Part shown: positions 5,178-12,421 of the stretch, piece after piece
Layout of the letters: every line of letters starts with the position of its first letter
Numbering within the stretch: position 1 is the first letter of the stretch
NCBI GenBank assembly: GCA_964371365.1
Contig: CAYJMO010000064.1
Coordinates: 1 to 12,421 of the forward strand
Source of the DNA: CAYJBH01 sp964371365
Lineage (GTDB): Bacteria; Bacillota; Clostridia; Oscillospirales; Ruminococcaceae
Direction of reading: 5' to 3'
DNA length: 12,421 bases
Notes under the pieces: model-generated
The model's input: only the letters and a program-made list of their open reading frames with translations
What the model was told of the DNA's origin: nothing
Database searches by the model: none
Made by a program: the position numbers and the translations under genes

Positions 5178-7199
5178 TCAACTCGTCATACCAAAACTCC
5201 CCATCAGTTGCTCCACCTCCCGTGCTAATTCCGAGTGATGCGGCAGGGTTAGGTTTGGGTCAAGCTTTTTTATTGAATTAAATGCCTCGGTGCTTTTTTC
5301 CAGAATACTCACATCCTCGGCAAGGCTCGCAACCGAGAGGGGCGGCAGTCCGTGTTGTTCACTCCCAAAGAAGTTGCCGGGTCCGCGGGACTCCATGTCA
5401 TACCGTGCAAGGGCAAAACCATCGGCGGTGGTGACAACCCGATGCAGTCGCTCGAGTGTCATCTCGTTTTTACTGTCGCTGACTAAAAAACACCAACTCT
5501 CGTGCGACCCTCTGCCCACCCGACCGCGAAGTTGGTGGAGTGTTGCAAGCCCGAATCGCTCGGCATTCTCGATAACCATGACCGTCGCGTTCGGCACATC
5601 GACGCCCACCTCAATGACGGTGGTGGTGCAGAGGATGTCTATCTCACCGTCTGAAAAATCCTGCATAACCCCCGATTTTTGCGCCGCCGACAGACGACCG
5701 TGCAAAAGCCCTATCCTGCGCCGTGGAAGAAGTTCCTTGGCGACGTCACGGCAGTAGCTCTCGACGTCCTGTAGACCTTCCTCCCCCTCCTCGATGACGG
5801 GACATACAATATATATCTGCCGACCCTTTTCTATCTCCTTGTCCAAAAAGCCAAACATGCGCGCACGTTTTTCCGTGTCGGTCTGCCTTGTCTTAATGGT
5901 CTGCCTACCCTTGGGCAACTCTTTTAAAACCGATATATCAAGATCACCATAGATTAAAAGGGCGAGGGTTCGCGGTATTGGTGTCGCGCTCATGACTAAC
6001 ACATGCGGATTGTCCCCCTTGGCAAATAGTGCACTGCGCTGTCGTACACCAAAGCGATGTTGCTCGTCCACAATGCAAAAGGCAAGGCGACTAAACTCCA
6101 CCGGCTCTGACAGTATGGCGGAGGTCGCGACCAGAATGCAGGGGGTGTCCTCTTTTAACCGTACGAGCAGTTCCCGTCTCTCTTTACCTTTAGTCGTTCC
6201 GCTGAGCTTTAGCACCTCAATCCCCGTCCCGTCGAGCAGTGCCGCGAGCGTTTTGTGGTGCTGGTTGCAAAGGAGCTCGGTCGGTGCCATCAACGCGGTT
6301 TTGTATCCGTTGCGAACCGCAAAAAAAGCCGCCGCGGTCGCGACCACCGTCTTGCCACTACCGACATCACCCTGCAAAAGGCGATTTTGAGGCACGCTCT
6401 TTTGAAAGTCGTCGCAGATCTCTTTTATCGCCTTATGTTGCGCGTCGGTGGGGGTAAAGGGCAGTTGTCGAAAAAACTCATCCATCTCGACCGAGAACAT
6501 AGCAGGACAGCCCTCACGACGATGTTTTTCTTTTAAAAAGGAAAGCCCAAGTTGTAACGTGAGCAGTTCATCGAAGACCAGCCGCTCCTTTGCACGCCCT
6601 GCCTCGGCGATATTTTTAGGGAAATGAACACATCGCACCGCTTCACAGTGACCCAAAAGGTCATATTTTGCTAATATGTTTTCGGGGAGTGTCTCGCTTA
6701 TCGCCTCGTCCAAGCGCAGATCAAACGCCGAGCGAATTAACTTTGCCAAAAACCGGCTGCTTACCCCTGCGGTGAGAGGGTAAACCGGCTCCAGTGCAAG
6801 ATCGTCGCGCGGTGATAGATGTGTCGGCGATATGATTGAACGCTTTAAAAAGTTGGAGGTCACACGACCGTAAAAAAGATACTCCCCTCCTACACAGAGC
6901 GCCTCATAACTAAAGCGATTATTGAAGTAGATGATCTCAATATCACCGCTATCATCGCACGCATCCACCTTAAAAAGCATACGTCCGCCGGCAATTCTGC
7001 GTGGCGGATGTTTTTGTAGTATATGAAGTTTGAGCACTATGTTACGGTGCGGCTCGGCGGTTAGCACCTCACTAATGTCGGTATAATCAATATAGCTCCT
7101 CGGGTAGTGGCGCAGGAGATCACCGACCGTCCTTATTCCGAGCTTTTCAAGACGGACAGCGTTCTTATCTCCCACACCTTTGAGGAACCTTATATCCAT
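5178..7199 (-). CDS. recG: ATP-dependent DNA helicase RecG
   Basis: RecG binds branched DNA and drives fork regression and Holliday junction migration in replication and repair. The 673-residue length fits the family. The N-terminal wedge/OB region spans roughly 1-240. The superfamily 2 helicase core follows: Walker A GDVGSGKT (277-284), APTELL (305-310), DEQH (378-381), SATPIPR (404-410), LLHGRL (498-503), TTTVIEVGVDVPNA (525-538) and QLRGRVGRG (556-564). The RecG-typical C-terminal stretch is present (RYDMESRGPGNFFG, 599-612), with a few changes from the common wording. The ATG at 7199 is preceded by GGTGG and overlaps the fakA stop by one base (TAATG), so translation is probably coupled. 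The yloU-fakA-recG neighbourhood is known from other Firmicutes; in Bacillus subtilis two serine dehydratase genes lie between fakA and recG, and these are absent here. The gene is last in its operon. Confidence 0.97.
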   Translation of the reverse strand: MDIRFLKGVGDKNAVRLEKLGIRTVGDLLRHYPRSYIDYTDISEVLTAEPHRNIVLKLHILQKHPPRRIAGGRMLFKVDACDDSGDIEIIYFNNRFSYEALCVGGEYLFYGRVTSNFLKRSIISPTHLSPRDDLALEPVYPLTAGVSSRFLAKLIRSAFDLRLDEAISETLPENILAKYDLLGHCEAVRCVHFPKNIAEAGRAKERLVFDELLTLQLGLSFLKEKHRREGCPAMFSVEMDEFFRQLPFTPTDAQHKAIKEICDDFQKSVPQNRLLQGDVGSGKTVVATAAAFFAVRNGYKTALMAPTELLCNQHHKTLAALLDGTGIEVLKLSGTTKGKERRELLVRLKEDTPCILVATSAILSEPVEFSRLAFCIVDEQHRFGVRQRSALFAKGDNPHVLVMSATPIPRTLALLIYGDLDISVLKELPKGRQTIKTRQTDTEKRARMFGFLDKEIEKGRQIYIVCPVIEEGEEGLQDVESYCRDVAKELLPRRRIGLLHGRLSAAQKSGVMQDFSDGEIDILCTTTVIEVGVDVPNATVMVIENAERFGLATLHQLRGRVGRGSHESWCFLVSDSKNEMTLERLHRVVTTADGFALARYDMESRGPGNFFGSEQHGLPPLSVASLAEDVSILEKSTEAFNSIKKLDPNLTLPHHSELAREVEQLMGSFGMTS

Positions 7200-8884
7200 T
7201 ATTCCACCGAAATTATATAGTAGTAGACCGGCTGACCACCTATGACAAGGCTCGCCTCGATGTTTTTCGGCAGTTTTTCCGAGATTGCGGCGAAGTTAGC
7301 GTTTGCAGTCTCTTCATCGACATCGGCACCGGCGATTATGGTCAGGAATGCACTGTGTTTGTTAATCATGGACTTGACGAGCTTTGCGAGCACCGCATCA
7401 ATTTCGGTGCCGGTAAAACTGAGTTTGCCGTTCTCCAAGGCGAGTATCTCATCCTTTTTTATCTTGTGACCGTCAAAGTCGCTGTCACGCGCCGCAAAGG
7501 TTATGGAACCGGTCGCGACACCGCTCGCCGCTATACCCATATCGGTCGCATTTTGCTCTATGTCGGCGTCAGGGTCATAGCTGAGCATGGCGGAGACACC
7601 CTGTGGCACCGAGGTTGTCGGCAGGACACAGAGATTGCGGTCGGCAAGTTTTTTCGCCTGTTCTGCCGCTAAGATGATATTCTTGTTGTTGGGCAGTATA
7701 AAGACGTTTTTCGCTGGTACAGACAGCGCCGCGTTTAATATGTCATCGGTGGAGGGGTTCATGGTCTGACCACCGGTCACCACCGCGTCCACACCAAGCT
7801 CTAAGAACAGATCGCGCAGACCGTCCCCTGCCGCCACCGCGACAAATCCGTATTCTATCTCCGGATCGACTGCAGTATAGACAAACTCCGCCTTGGTCGG
7901 GCTACTCTCTGCCTTTGCCTGTTTCGCTATCCCCTTTGCCTGAGTTTGACGGTTGGCGAACTGCTCACTCATATTCTCAATTTTAATTCTTGATAGGGTA
8001 CCGTATTTAATCGCATGGGACAGCGCCTTGCCCGGGTCGTCGGTATGAACATGTGTCTTGATAATGTCATCATCCTCAACAACGACAATACTATCTCCAA
8101 TCGTGCCGAGGAATGCACGAAGCTTTTCAGAGGATACATCTCCCTCTTTGTTGATCAAAAACTCGGTGCAATAACCAAAGTCGCTATCCTCCTCGTACAG
8201 TTCCGAGGAGAAAACGCCCTTTCCGGTCACATCGCTCGCCGCCTTATGCTCCTTTTGTTCGAGAGGGCGAACACCCTCACCGGCAAATACACTGCGCATG
8301 CCTTCAAATATAACGACAAGACCTTTACCGCCGGCGTCGACAACGCCTGCTTTTTTTAGCACCGGCAGTTGCTCCGGTGTTTCCTCCAACGCTTTTTGAG
8401 CATGGGCACACATACTGTCAAAAAGGCGCAAAAAATCCGGTTCGCCGTCGTTTTCAATGTTCTCACTCGCAACCCTCGCTACGGTCAGCATGGTTCCCTC
8501 GGTCGGCTTCATCACAGCTTTGTACGCCGATTCAACACCCGATTTGAGTGCCGCTTTGAGGTCGTCATTCGACATGGTCTTTTTGTCGGTGAGAGCCTTG
8601 GAAAACCCTCGAAACAACAGCGAGAGTATAACGCCTGAATTTCCCCTCGCACCGCGGAGCATTGCCGACGAAGCCGTCTTTGCCACCACATCTACGGTGG
8701 AACTGTCCGCGAGGTTTTCAAGCTCACGGGATGCCGCCGATATGGTCATGCTCATATTTGTTCCGGTGTCGCCGTCCGGTACTGGGAATACGTTGAGCTC
8801 GTCCACCTCACTGCGATAGTTCTGAATATTGTTCGCGCCGGATATCATCGCAAGGCGCAAAATCTGACCGGTAATCTCTGCCAT
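7199..8884 (-). CDS. fakA: fatty acid kinase catalytic subunit FakA (YloV, DhaL/DegV-type)
   Basis: FakA phosphorylates fatty acids held by a FakB carrier protein, giving acyl phosphate for membrane lipid synthesis; no FakB is in view. The 561 residues show the N-terminal DhaL-like ATP-binding domain with LNVFPVPDGDTGTNM (30-44; Asp37 and Asp39 as metal ligands), MLRGARGNSG (75-84), KPTEGTMLTV (126-135) and GVVDAGGKGL (180-189). The middle domain has YCTEFLI (238-244) and KTHVHTDDPG (276-285), where Cys239, His278 and His280 match the residues expected to bind zinc in the family. The C-terminal domain has GGQTMNPSTDDIL (371-383), LPNNKNI (397-403) and TTSVPQG (423-429). An AAAGGA site precedes the ATG by about ten bases. 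It lies 36 bases after yloU and is coupled to recG by a 1-nt overlap. The sequence looks complete and functional. Confidence 0.95.
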   Translation of the reverse strand: MAEITGQILRLAMISGANNIQNYRSEVDELNVFPVPDGDTGTNMSMTISAASRELENLADSSTVDVVAKTASSAMLRGARGNSGVILSLLFRGFSKALTDKKTMSNDDLKAALKSGVESAYKAVMKPTEGTMLTVARVASENIENDGEPDFLRLFDSMCAHAQKALEETPEQLPVLKKAGVVDAGGKGLVVIFEGMRSVFAGEGVRPLEQKEHKAASDVTGKGVFSSELYEEDSDFGYCTEFLINKEGDVSSEKLRAFLGTIGDSIVVVEDDDIIKTHVHTDDPGKALSHAIKYGTLSRIKIENMSEQFANRQTQAKGIAKQAKAESSPTKAEFVYTAVDPEIEYGFVAVAAGDGLRDLFLELGVDAVVTGGQTMNPSTDDILNAALSVPAKNVFILPNNKNIILAAEQAKKLADRNLCVLPTTSVPQGVSAMLSYDPDADIEQNATDMGIAASGVATGSITFAARDSDFDGHKIKKDEILALENGKLSFTGTEIDAVLAKLVKSMINKHSAFLTIIAGADVDEETANANFAAISEKLPKNIEASLVIGGQPVYYYIISVE

Positions 8885-8920
8885 AAAAAAATTGTCCTTT
8901 CTGATTATATATATTGTTAG

Positions 8921-9274
8921 TTATTCGTCCTTGACATTCTCGACGATGACGTTGACCTCTTCCACCGTTACCTCGGTTGCCTCTTCCACCATGTAGCGCA
9001 CCTTGTGGATGATGCTCTTGACTATTGCGGAGATGTTAAGCCCATAGGTTACAACAATGTGTATCTCGATAAAAAGCTTGTCGTCGCGCTCGGTAACCCG
9101 AACTCCTTTCTCGGTATGGTTTTTACCAAAAACGATACCTTTCAAGGTGTCGGCCCGGTCGGCATTCGCCATGTCGGCAACACCGAAACAGCTCTGTGCC
9201 GCCATGGCGGACAGCGCGATAAGGTATCCCTCACTTATCTGTATACTACCCTTTGAGTTTGCAATTTTAATCAT
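8921..9274 (-). CDS. yloU: Asp23/Gls24 family protein, YloU type
   Basis: This 117-residue protein matches the YloU branch of the Asp23 family (DUF322) along its length: a start of the type IANSKGSIQISEGYLIALSAMAAQ, a central VRVTERDDKLFIEIHIVVTYG (58-78), and NISAIVKSIIHKVRYMVEE...EEVNVIVENV to the end. Members are small cytosolic proteins; Asp23 itself is linked to the cell envelope and alkaline stress in Staphylococcus, while YloU's role is not settled. In many Firmicutes it directly precedes fakA, as here. Its ATG lies inside the end of the upstream lipoprotein gene (8-nt overlap, different frame) behind a good AAAGGTGG site, so it is co-transcribed and probably translationally coupled with a gene not normally its partner. 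Confidence 0.93.
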   Translation of the reverse strand: MIKIANSKGSIQISEGYLIALSAMAAQSCFGVADMANADRADTLKGIVFGKNHTEKGVRVTERDDKLFIEIHIVVTYGLNISAIVKSIIHKVRYMVEEATEVTVEEVNVIVENVKDE

Positions 9275-10670
9275 AAACCACCTTTAAAATATTGTGATAC
9301 GGATTTGAGTTGTGCGAAGTAAGACCGCTTAGATAATCGGCATGATATAGAGCGCCGTCTTCATATAATATCGGAACTATGGGCATGTCGTAGGAAAAAA
9401 TACTGCAAAAATCCTGCGACTCACCGCTTGACTTCATCTCGATGTATGCGCTATACAGCCTTTCAGAGGAAACTTCCTCGTCGATAAAATAGGAAAAATC
9501 CAAATTCTGCGGCAGTAAAACCTCCGCGAGATAAACATCGTACTCACCCTGCTCTATCAGCTCGGCGAAATGCTCTTCATCATCGGCAGAGACACCCTTG
9601 ATAGTTATGCCATACTTTGCAAATTCAGTCTCAATGTCATTTATCAGCGTGTGACGGTTTGCAACATCGCCGTTATAGAGTATCTTAATGCTATCAATCT
9701 CCGGTTCCCCTGTCGGGACGGTGCAATCACACATCTCGAGTTTTGGGTGGAAAAGACAGTGGGTTGCCACCGCATTGCCGTCATAACTATCCTCTATCAT
9801 CTCGTCACGGGGGATTATCGCAGACAGTGACCGCCGAGAGGTCGAGGTGGAAAAAAACTCGCTGTCAGGCGAAAAGCCCAAAAACAACAGATTGAGGTTG
9901 GAATAACCGACCTGCAAAAGTTCGGTGTGCGGAACAAAACCGGGAAGATATGTCACATCAAGTGACGAGATACGTCCAAGGTTAATACCGTCGGCAAGCG
10001 CCGTCGATGACGAAAGGTCGACAAGTTCTATCCTTGCATGGTGCTCCTGTTCCTCGTTACGCAGCAGTAGAGCATCCCCCTCACGTCGGTATATTCCGGA
10101 GGAGCTTGGGTTTTTGTCTGCACCCTCTCCCGATTTGATTATCGGCATGGTGAGTAGACGATAAAAGAAACTGTCCGGCTCAACAAGGTTGATATGCACA
10201 CCGGTTTCGTCCGTTAAGACACTGTCGATGTTTTGCAACATTAAGCCATAATACTCACTGTCCCGCGCCGCCGAAAGAGACGCCGCAACATCGTTTGCAG
10301 TTATCGCCGAACCATCCTCAAAGGTGAAGTCGTCGTTGATGACAATGCTATAGCCGAGCTTGTCCTCATCTGCTGTTATCGCCTTAGCGAGTAGATTGTT
10401 TGCACCGAGTTCACCATCGATGGTTACAAGAGTGGTATATAAAAGTCCTGCCAGATGATGTGTCACAAGTGAGTTTGTAAGATACGGATTTGTTCCCTGC
10501 GCCGGATCGTATGGCAACGAGAGTGGCACATGCTCCTCCTGCGGGGGTGTAATAAGCTGCAACGGTTCCTCGGTGCAGGAACTCAAAAGCGTTAAAAGCA
10601 CGACCGCCGACAGTGCAAATGCCACCATCAATCTCGGCCGAGAGGAGCCACTTTTATTAATTCTCGACAT
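9267..10670 (-). CDS. SBP_bac_5-like extracellular solute-binding lipoprotein (orphan)
   Basis: With the ATG at 10670 the protein has 467 residues. The longest frame begins at TTG 10694, but that codon lies within the promoter, so the ATG is preferred. Residues 2-14 are basic, a hydrophobic core follows, and LLSSC forms the lipobox (Cys 32). The mature part resembles family 5 binding proteins (oligopeptide/nickel type): an early DPAQGTNPYLTNSLVTHHLAGLLYTTLVTID segment and a DFTFEDGSAITANDVAASLSAARDS segment, then a C-terminal half with the DVYLAEVLLPQNLDF and MPIVPILYED signatures. The substrate cannot be told. No family-5 permease or ATPase is nearby; the adjacent ABC-2 permeases are of an export type and belong to a different transcript. 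It overlaps yloU by 8 nt and heads the yloU-fakA-recG operon, an unusual placement that hints at an envelope or lipid link, though this is inference. Confidence 0.87.
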   Translation of the reverse strand: MSRINKSGSSRPRLMVAFALSAVVLLTLLSSCTEEPLQLITPPQEEHVPLSLPYDPAQGTNPYLTNSLVTHHLAGLLYTTLVTIDGELGANNLLAKAITADEDKLGYSIVINDDFTFEDGSAITANDVAASLSAARDSEYYGLMLQNIDSVLTDETGVHINLVEPDSFFYRLLTMPIIKSGEGADKNPSSSGIYRREGDALLLRNEEQEHHARIELVDLSSSTALADGINLGRISSLDVTYLPGFVPHTELLQVGYSNLNLLFLGFSPDSEFFSTSTSRRSLSAIIPRDEMIEDSYDGNAVATHCLFHPKLEMCDCTVPTGEPEIDSIKILYNGDVANRHTLINDIETEFAKYGITIKGVSADDEEHFAELIEQGEYDVYLAEVLLPQNLDFSYFIDEEVSSERLYSAYIEMKSSGESQDFCSIFSYDMPIVPILYEDGALYHADYLSGLTSHNSNPYHNILKVVYD

Positions 10671-10682
10671 TCTCACGGATAT

Positions 10683-10711
10683 ATTATATAACAAAAGATA
10701 GTTTTTGGCAA
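10683..10711 (-). promoter_or_regulatory. sigma-A promoter of the lipoprotein-yloU-fakA-recG operon
   Basis: On the minus strand the -35 box is TTGCCA (10706-10711), the -10 box TATAAT (10683-10688), and the spacing exactly 17 bases. The start of transcription is expected near 10676, leaving only about six bases before the ATG at 10670. A 6-bp GGCAAC/GTTGCC repeat that spans the permease stop codon overlaps the -35 box; it might form a weak terminator hairpin but has no clean U-tract. Confidence 0.8.
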
Positions 10712-10724
10712 CAACTTTTTATTA

Positions 10725-11516
10725 TTAAGTTGCCTCCTTTCGACTGAAAACTAATATTCCGACCGCCGCCACAACAAGCGCAAGCGCCGATGTGCCAAAT
10801 ATCAATGAGTGTTGAATATCACCGGATAACACGTCGCTGTAGACGACATATTTGAGTGGGCTTAATATCCTCAACATCTCCAATTCGGTTAGCTCGTAGA
10901 CAAATCCTGTCAGAAAAAAGATCCCAACAATATAGTTAGCTATACCGGAAAGCTCATGACCGTAGTGCAAAAACGATGCCACAAAAAGGGATACGCATAT
11001 CATCACAACGCCAATATTAAAGCTGACAAGGTTGAGGTGGAATGCCTCGGCAATAAACTCGCCACCGCCCTCGACCTGCCACAGCGCAACCATCGAGACA
11101 AGATTAAGTGCGATAAGATATACCAAGAATACTAAAAACCTCGCCGCAAGTTTATATATGAGTATAAGCGCTCGCGGCATCGGTTTTGTATACAGGAATT
11201 CACCCGTCTTCATCATCTGTTCGTTGTATATCGCGCCACCGCCGAGCGAGACACCGTAAAGCCCACTCACTATGGCGATGTAATAGCTCAGTATCGCAAA
11301 ATATCCTATCGGGGAGGACAGGTCGACATCGTTCATACCAAAAAGTGCGAGCACCACGTCCGGCACCATGCCAATCATCTCCGATAGGTCGTCCGCCGAC
11401 ATACCCTGTGCGCCGGCACTCTCCATCATACCGAGGATAACGAGCACCGACATACCTAATATCCAAAAAAAGGTAGGGCGCACGAGTATTTTCAGTTCCT
11501 TAATAAAAATCTTCAT
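10725..11516 (-). CDS. ABC-2 type transporter permease, second of a pair
   Basis: This 263-residue membrane protein has about six hydrophobic segments (roughly 15-31, 70-92, 120-146, 161-183, 190-207, 238-257). It is a paralogue of the neighbouring permease: both contain a P...FG...PIGY region before helix 2, a cytosolic EFL-Y/F-T-K/R-P-x-x-R motif (here EFLYTKPMPR, 106-115) before helix 3, and LSP near 218-220. This motif is common in export-type ABC-2 permeases of Firmicutes. The two proteins most likely form a heterodimeric channel with an ATPase encoded upstream; the substrate is unknown. An AGGGGTAGG site precedes the ATG at 11516, and the gap to the upstream permease is 15 bases. It is the last gene of its operon, since a strong promoter follows at once. 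Confidence 0.88.
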   Translation of the reverse strand: MKIFIKELKILVRPTFFWILGMSVLVILGMMESAGAQGMSADDLSEMIGMVPDVVLALFGMNDVDLSSPIGYFAILSYYIAIVSGLYGVSLGGGAIYNEQMMKTGEFLYTKPMPRALILIYKLAARFLVFLVYLIALNLVSMVALWQVEGGGEFIAEAFHLNLVSFNIGVVMICVSLFVASFLHYGHELSGIANYIVGIFFLTGFVYELTELEMLRILSPLKYVVYSDVLSGDIQHSLIFGTSALALVVAAVGILVFSRKEAT

Positions 11517-11531
11517 CTATACCTACCCCTT

Positions 11532-12311
11532 TTATGCGTCTATATCTTTTTTGTGATAAAGATACCCTGCCAACGCTATTAAAAGCGCGGACAAAAATAT
11601 AGCAAGGATGGCATATCCGAGCTCAAACGAACCGCTCTGTGCAAGATGTGCCACGTCAAAATATTGCATGGGGGATAGCACACGCAGGTCGACACCGAGT
11701 GTGTTGCACAGCACCGTCATTATAAAGGCGAGAAAGCCTACGGCGGTGGCGATGCCCGGCACACTGCGCACCCGTCGGAGCAACACAGCGAGCAGTGCCC
11801 CTATACCGAAAAAGATTAACTGTGTCAACACAAAGCCTGCTGTTATGGACAGGCGTATGCCGGGCGATACCTCGTCGGTATAGACTATGTATAATGTAAA
11901 GTTGTAGGCGATACCAAAGAGAATAATATACAGGGCTCCTACACCGAGCTTTTGACCGAATAACATTGCTCGAGCTATCGGTCGGGTGAATAAAAACTCA
12001 TCCGCACCGGCGCGTTTTTCTCTCGAGATGCTCGACAGCGAGAGTTGACACGCCATTATCACCCCGGCAAGCAACATAAAGTTTGCAACAAATACGTAGT
12101 AGCCTATCGGCTGGAACATGGTGTTAACATCGATGCCGAACGCCAAGGAAAATTCCGGCGGCATGGAGGACATATATACGGCGAAAAACTCTTCACTCTC
12201 GGCAAGAAGGGGGCGAAACGCCATGAAAAAGATGAGTAACACACAGATGCCCACGGTGAAGGATACGAACCGTTTAAACTCTGATTTGAACTCAAAAAGG
12301 CAGGTCGTCAT
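11532..12311 (-). CDS. ABC-2 type transporter permease, first of a pair
   Basis: This 259-residue protein has about six hydrophobic segments (roughly 16-33, 69-92, 121-142, 155-178, 185-205, 230-250). The cytosolic SREKRAGADEFLFTRPIAR stretch (96-114) and LSPMQYFDV (212-220) align with the downstream permease, marking the two as a duplicated pair. It probably acts with that paralogue in an ATP-driven exporter; nothing in the sequence gives the substrate. Its ATG overlaps the stop codon of the upstream gene (ATGA, 4 nt), and its GGAGG binding site lies inside the acidic codons of that gene, so translation is tightly coupled. Confidence 0.88.
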   Translation of the reverse strand: MTTCLFEFKSEFKRFVSFTVGICVLLIFFMAFRPLLAESEEFFAVYMSSMPPEFSLAFGIDVNTMFQPIGYYVFVANFMLLAGVIMACQLSLSSISREKRAGADEFLFTRPIARAMLFGQKLGVGALYIILFGIAYNFTLYIVYTDEVSPGIRLSITAGFVLTQLIFFGIGALLAVLLRRVRSVPGIATAVGFLAFIMTVLCNTLGVDLRVLSPMQYFDVAHLAQSGSFELGYAILAIFLSALLIALAGYLYHKKDIDA

Positions 12312-12421
12312 ACCGTCTTTTCCTCCTCACTCTCCCAGCTCTCTTCACTCCCCTGTTCCTCTTCCTCTTTTTCATTCTCATCGCTTATATCACTGTTTTC
12401 GGCATCCTCGATATTCTCGAT
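12308..12421 (-). CDS. acidic C-terminus of an upstream gene, probably an ABC transporter ATPase (partial)
   Basis: Only the last 37 residues and the TGA are in the window. They form a highly acidic tail: 18 of 37 residues are Glu or Asp and two are Lys, including EKEEEEQGSEES and ESEEEK. The 4-nt ATGA overlap with a pair of ABC-2 permeases suggests the usual ATP-binding subunit, but no nucleotide-binding motif is visible, so this identity rests on context alone. Such a tail is not part of the standard ATPase domain. Confidence 0.6.
   Translation of the reverse strand: MENIEDAENSDISDENEKEEEEQGSEESWESEEEKTV

Noticed and set aside
10692..10694. TTG at 10694 as the start of the solute-binding lipoprotein
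   Set aside because: It lies in the spacer of a strong promoter, upstream of the expected transcript start, and has no ribosome binding site; the ATG at 10670 gives a normal lipoprotein signal peptide.
1..12421. CRISPR arrays, tRNA, rRNA or phage genes
   Set aside because: No regularly spaced direct repeats, no tRNA-like sequence with an anticodon arm and CCA-side stem, and no structural or integrase genes were seen on either strand.

Overview
The window suggests a low-to-mid GC Firmicute, most likely a member of Clostridia (inference). The grounds are a YloU (Asp23-family) - FakA/YloV - RecG gene cluster, three YerB-like (DUF3048) lipoproteins, lipobox signal peptides, and TTG/ATG starts with AGG-type ribosome binding sites. 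Every supported gene lies on the minus strand, so transcription runs from high to low coordinates. The window starts and ends inside genes.

Read in the direction of transcription: (1) 12421-10725 holds the acidic tail of an upstream gene, probably an ABC ATPase, then two paralogous six-helix ABC-2 type permeases with overlapping or tightly spaced junctions: an export-type ABC transporter of unknown substrate. (2) 10711-5178 is a second operon with its own strong promoter. It encodes an orphan SBP_bac_5-like lipoprotein, YloU, FakA and RecG, joined by an 8-nt overlap, a 36-nt gap and a 1-nt TAATG overlap. The promoter's -10 box lies inside the longest open frame of the lipoprotein, so the real start is probably the ATG at 10670 on a nearly leaderless mRNA. 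(3) 4825-1171 is a third operon: a consensus promoter, three tandem DUF3048 lipoprotein genes and an intrinsic terminator. (4) 991-1 is a promoter and the N-terminal 306 residues of a secreted, Gly-rich repeat surface protein that runs off the left edge.

The most striking non-coding feature is a pair of ~110-nt palindromic elements, at 1041-1149 and 4970-5080, at the two operon boundaries that bracket the DUF3048 triplet, in opposite orientation. Each can fold into the same four-way cloverleaf or cruciform: a 12-13 bp GC-rich closing stem, two short conserved hairpins, and a long central hairpin. The outer parts are almost identical between copies. The central arm has changed at 7 of 18 aligned base pairs, and every change is compensated on the opposite strand, which is direct evidence for selection on structure or for a palindrome-copying mechanism. 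I recognise no described family for it.

A second non-coding signal is that the DUF3048 and lipoprotein-YloU-FakA-RecG promoters share a 12-nt string in the same register just inside the -35 box, and the DUF3048 promoter carries two operator-like TATCAYGATA sites.
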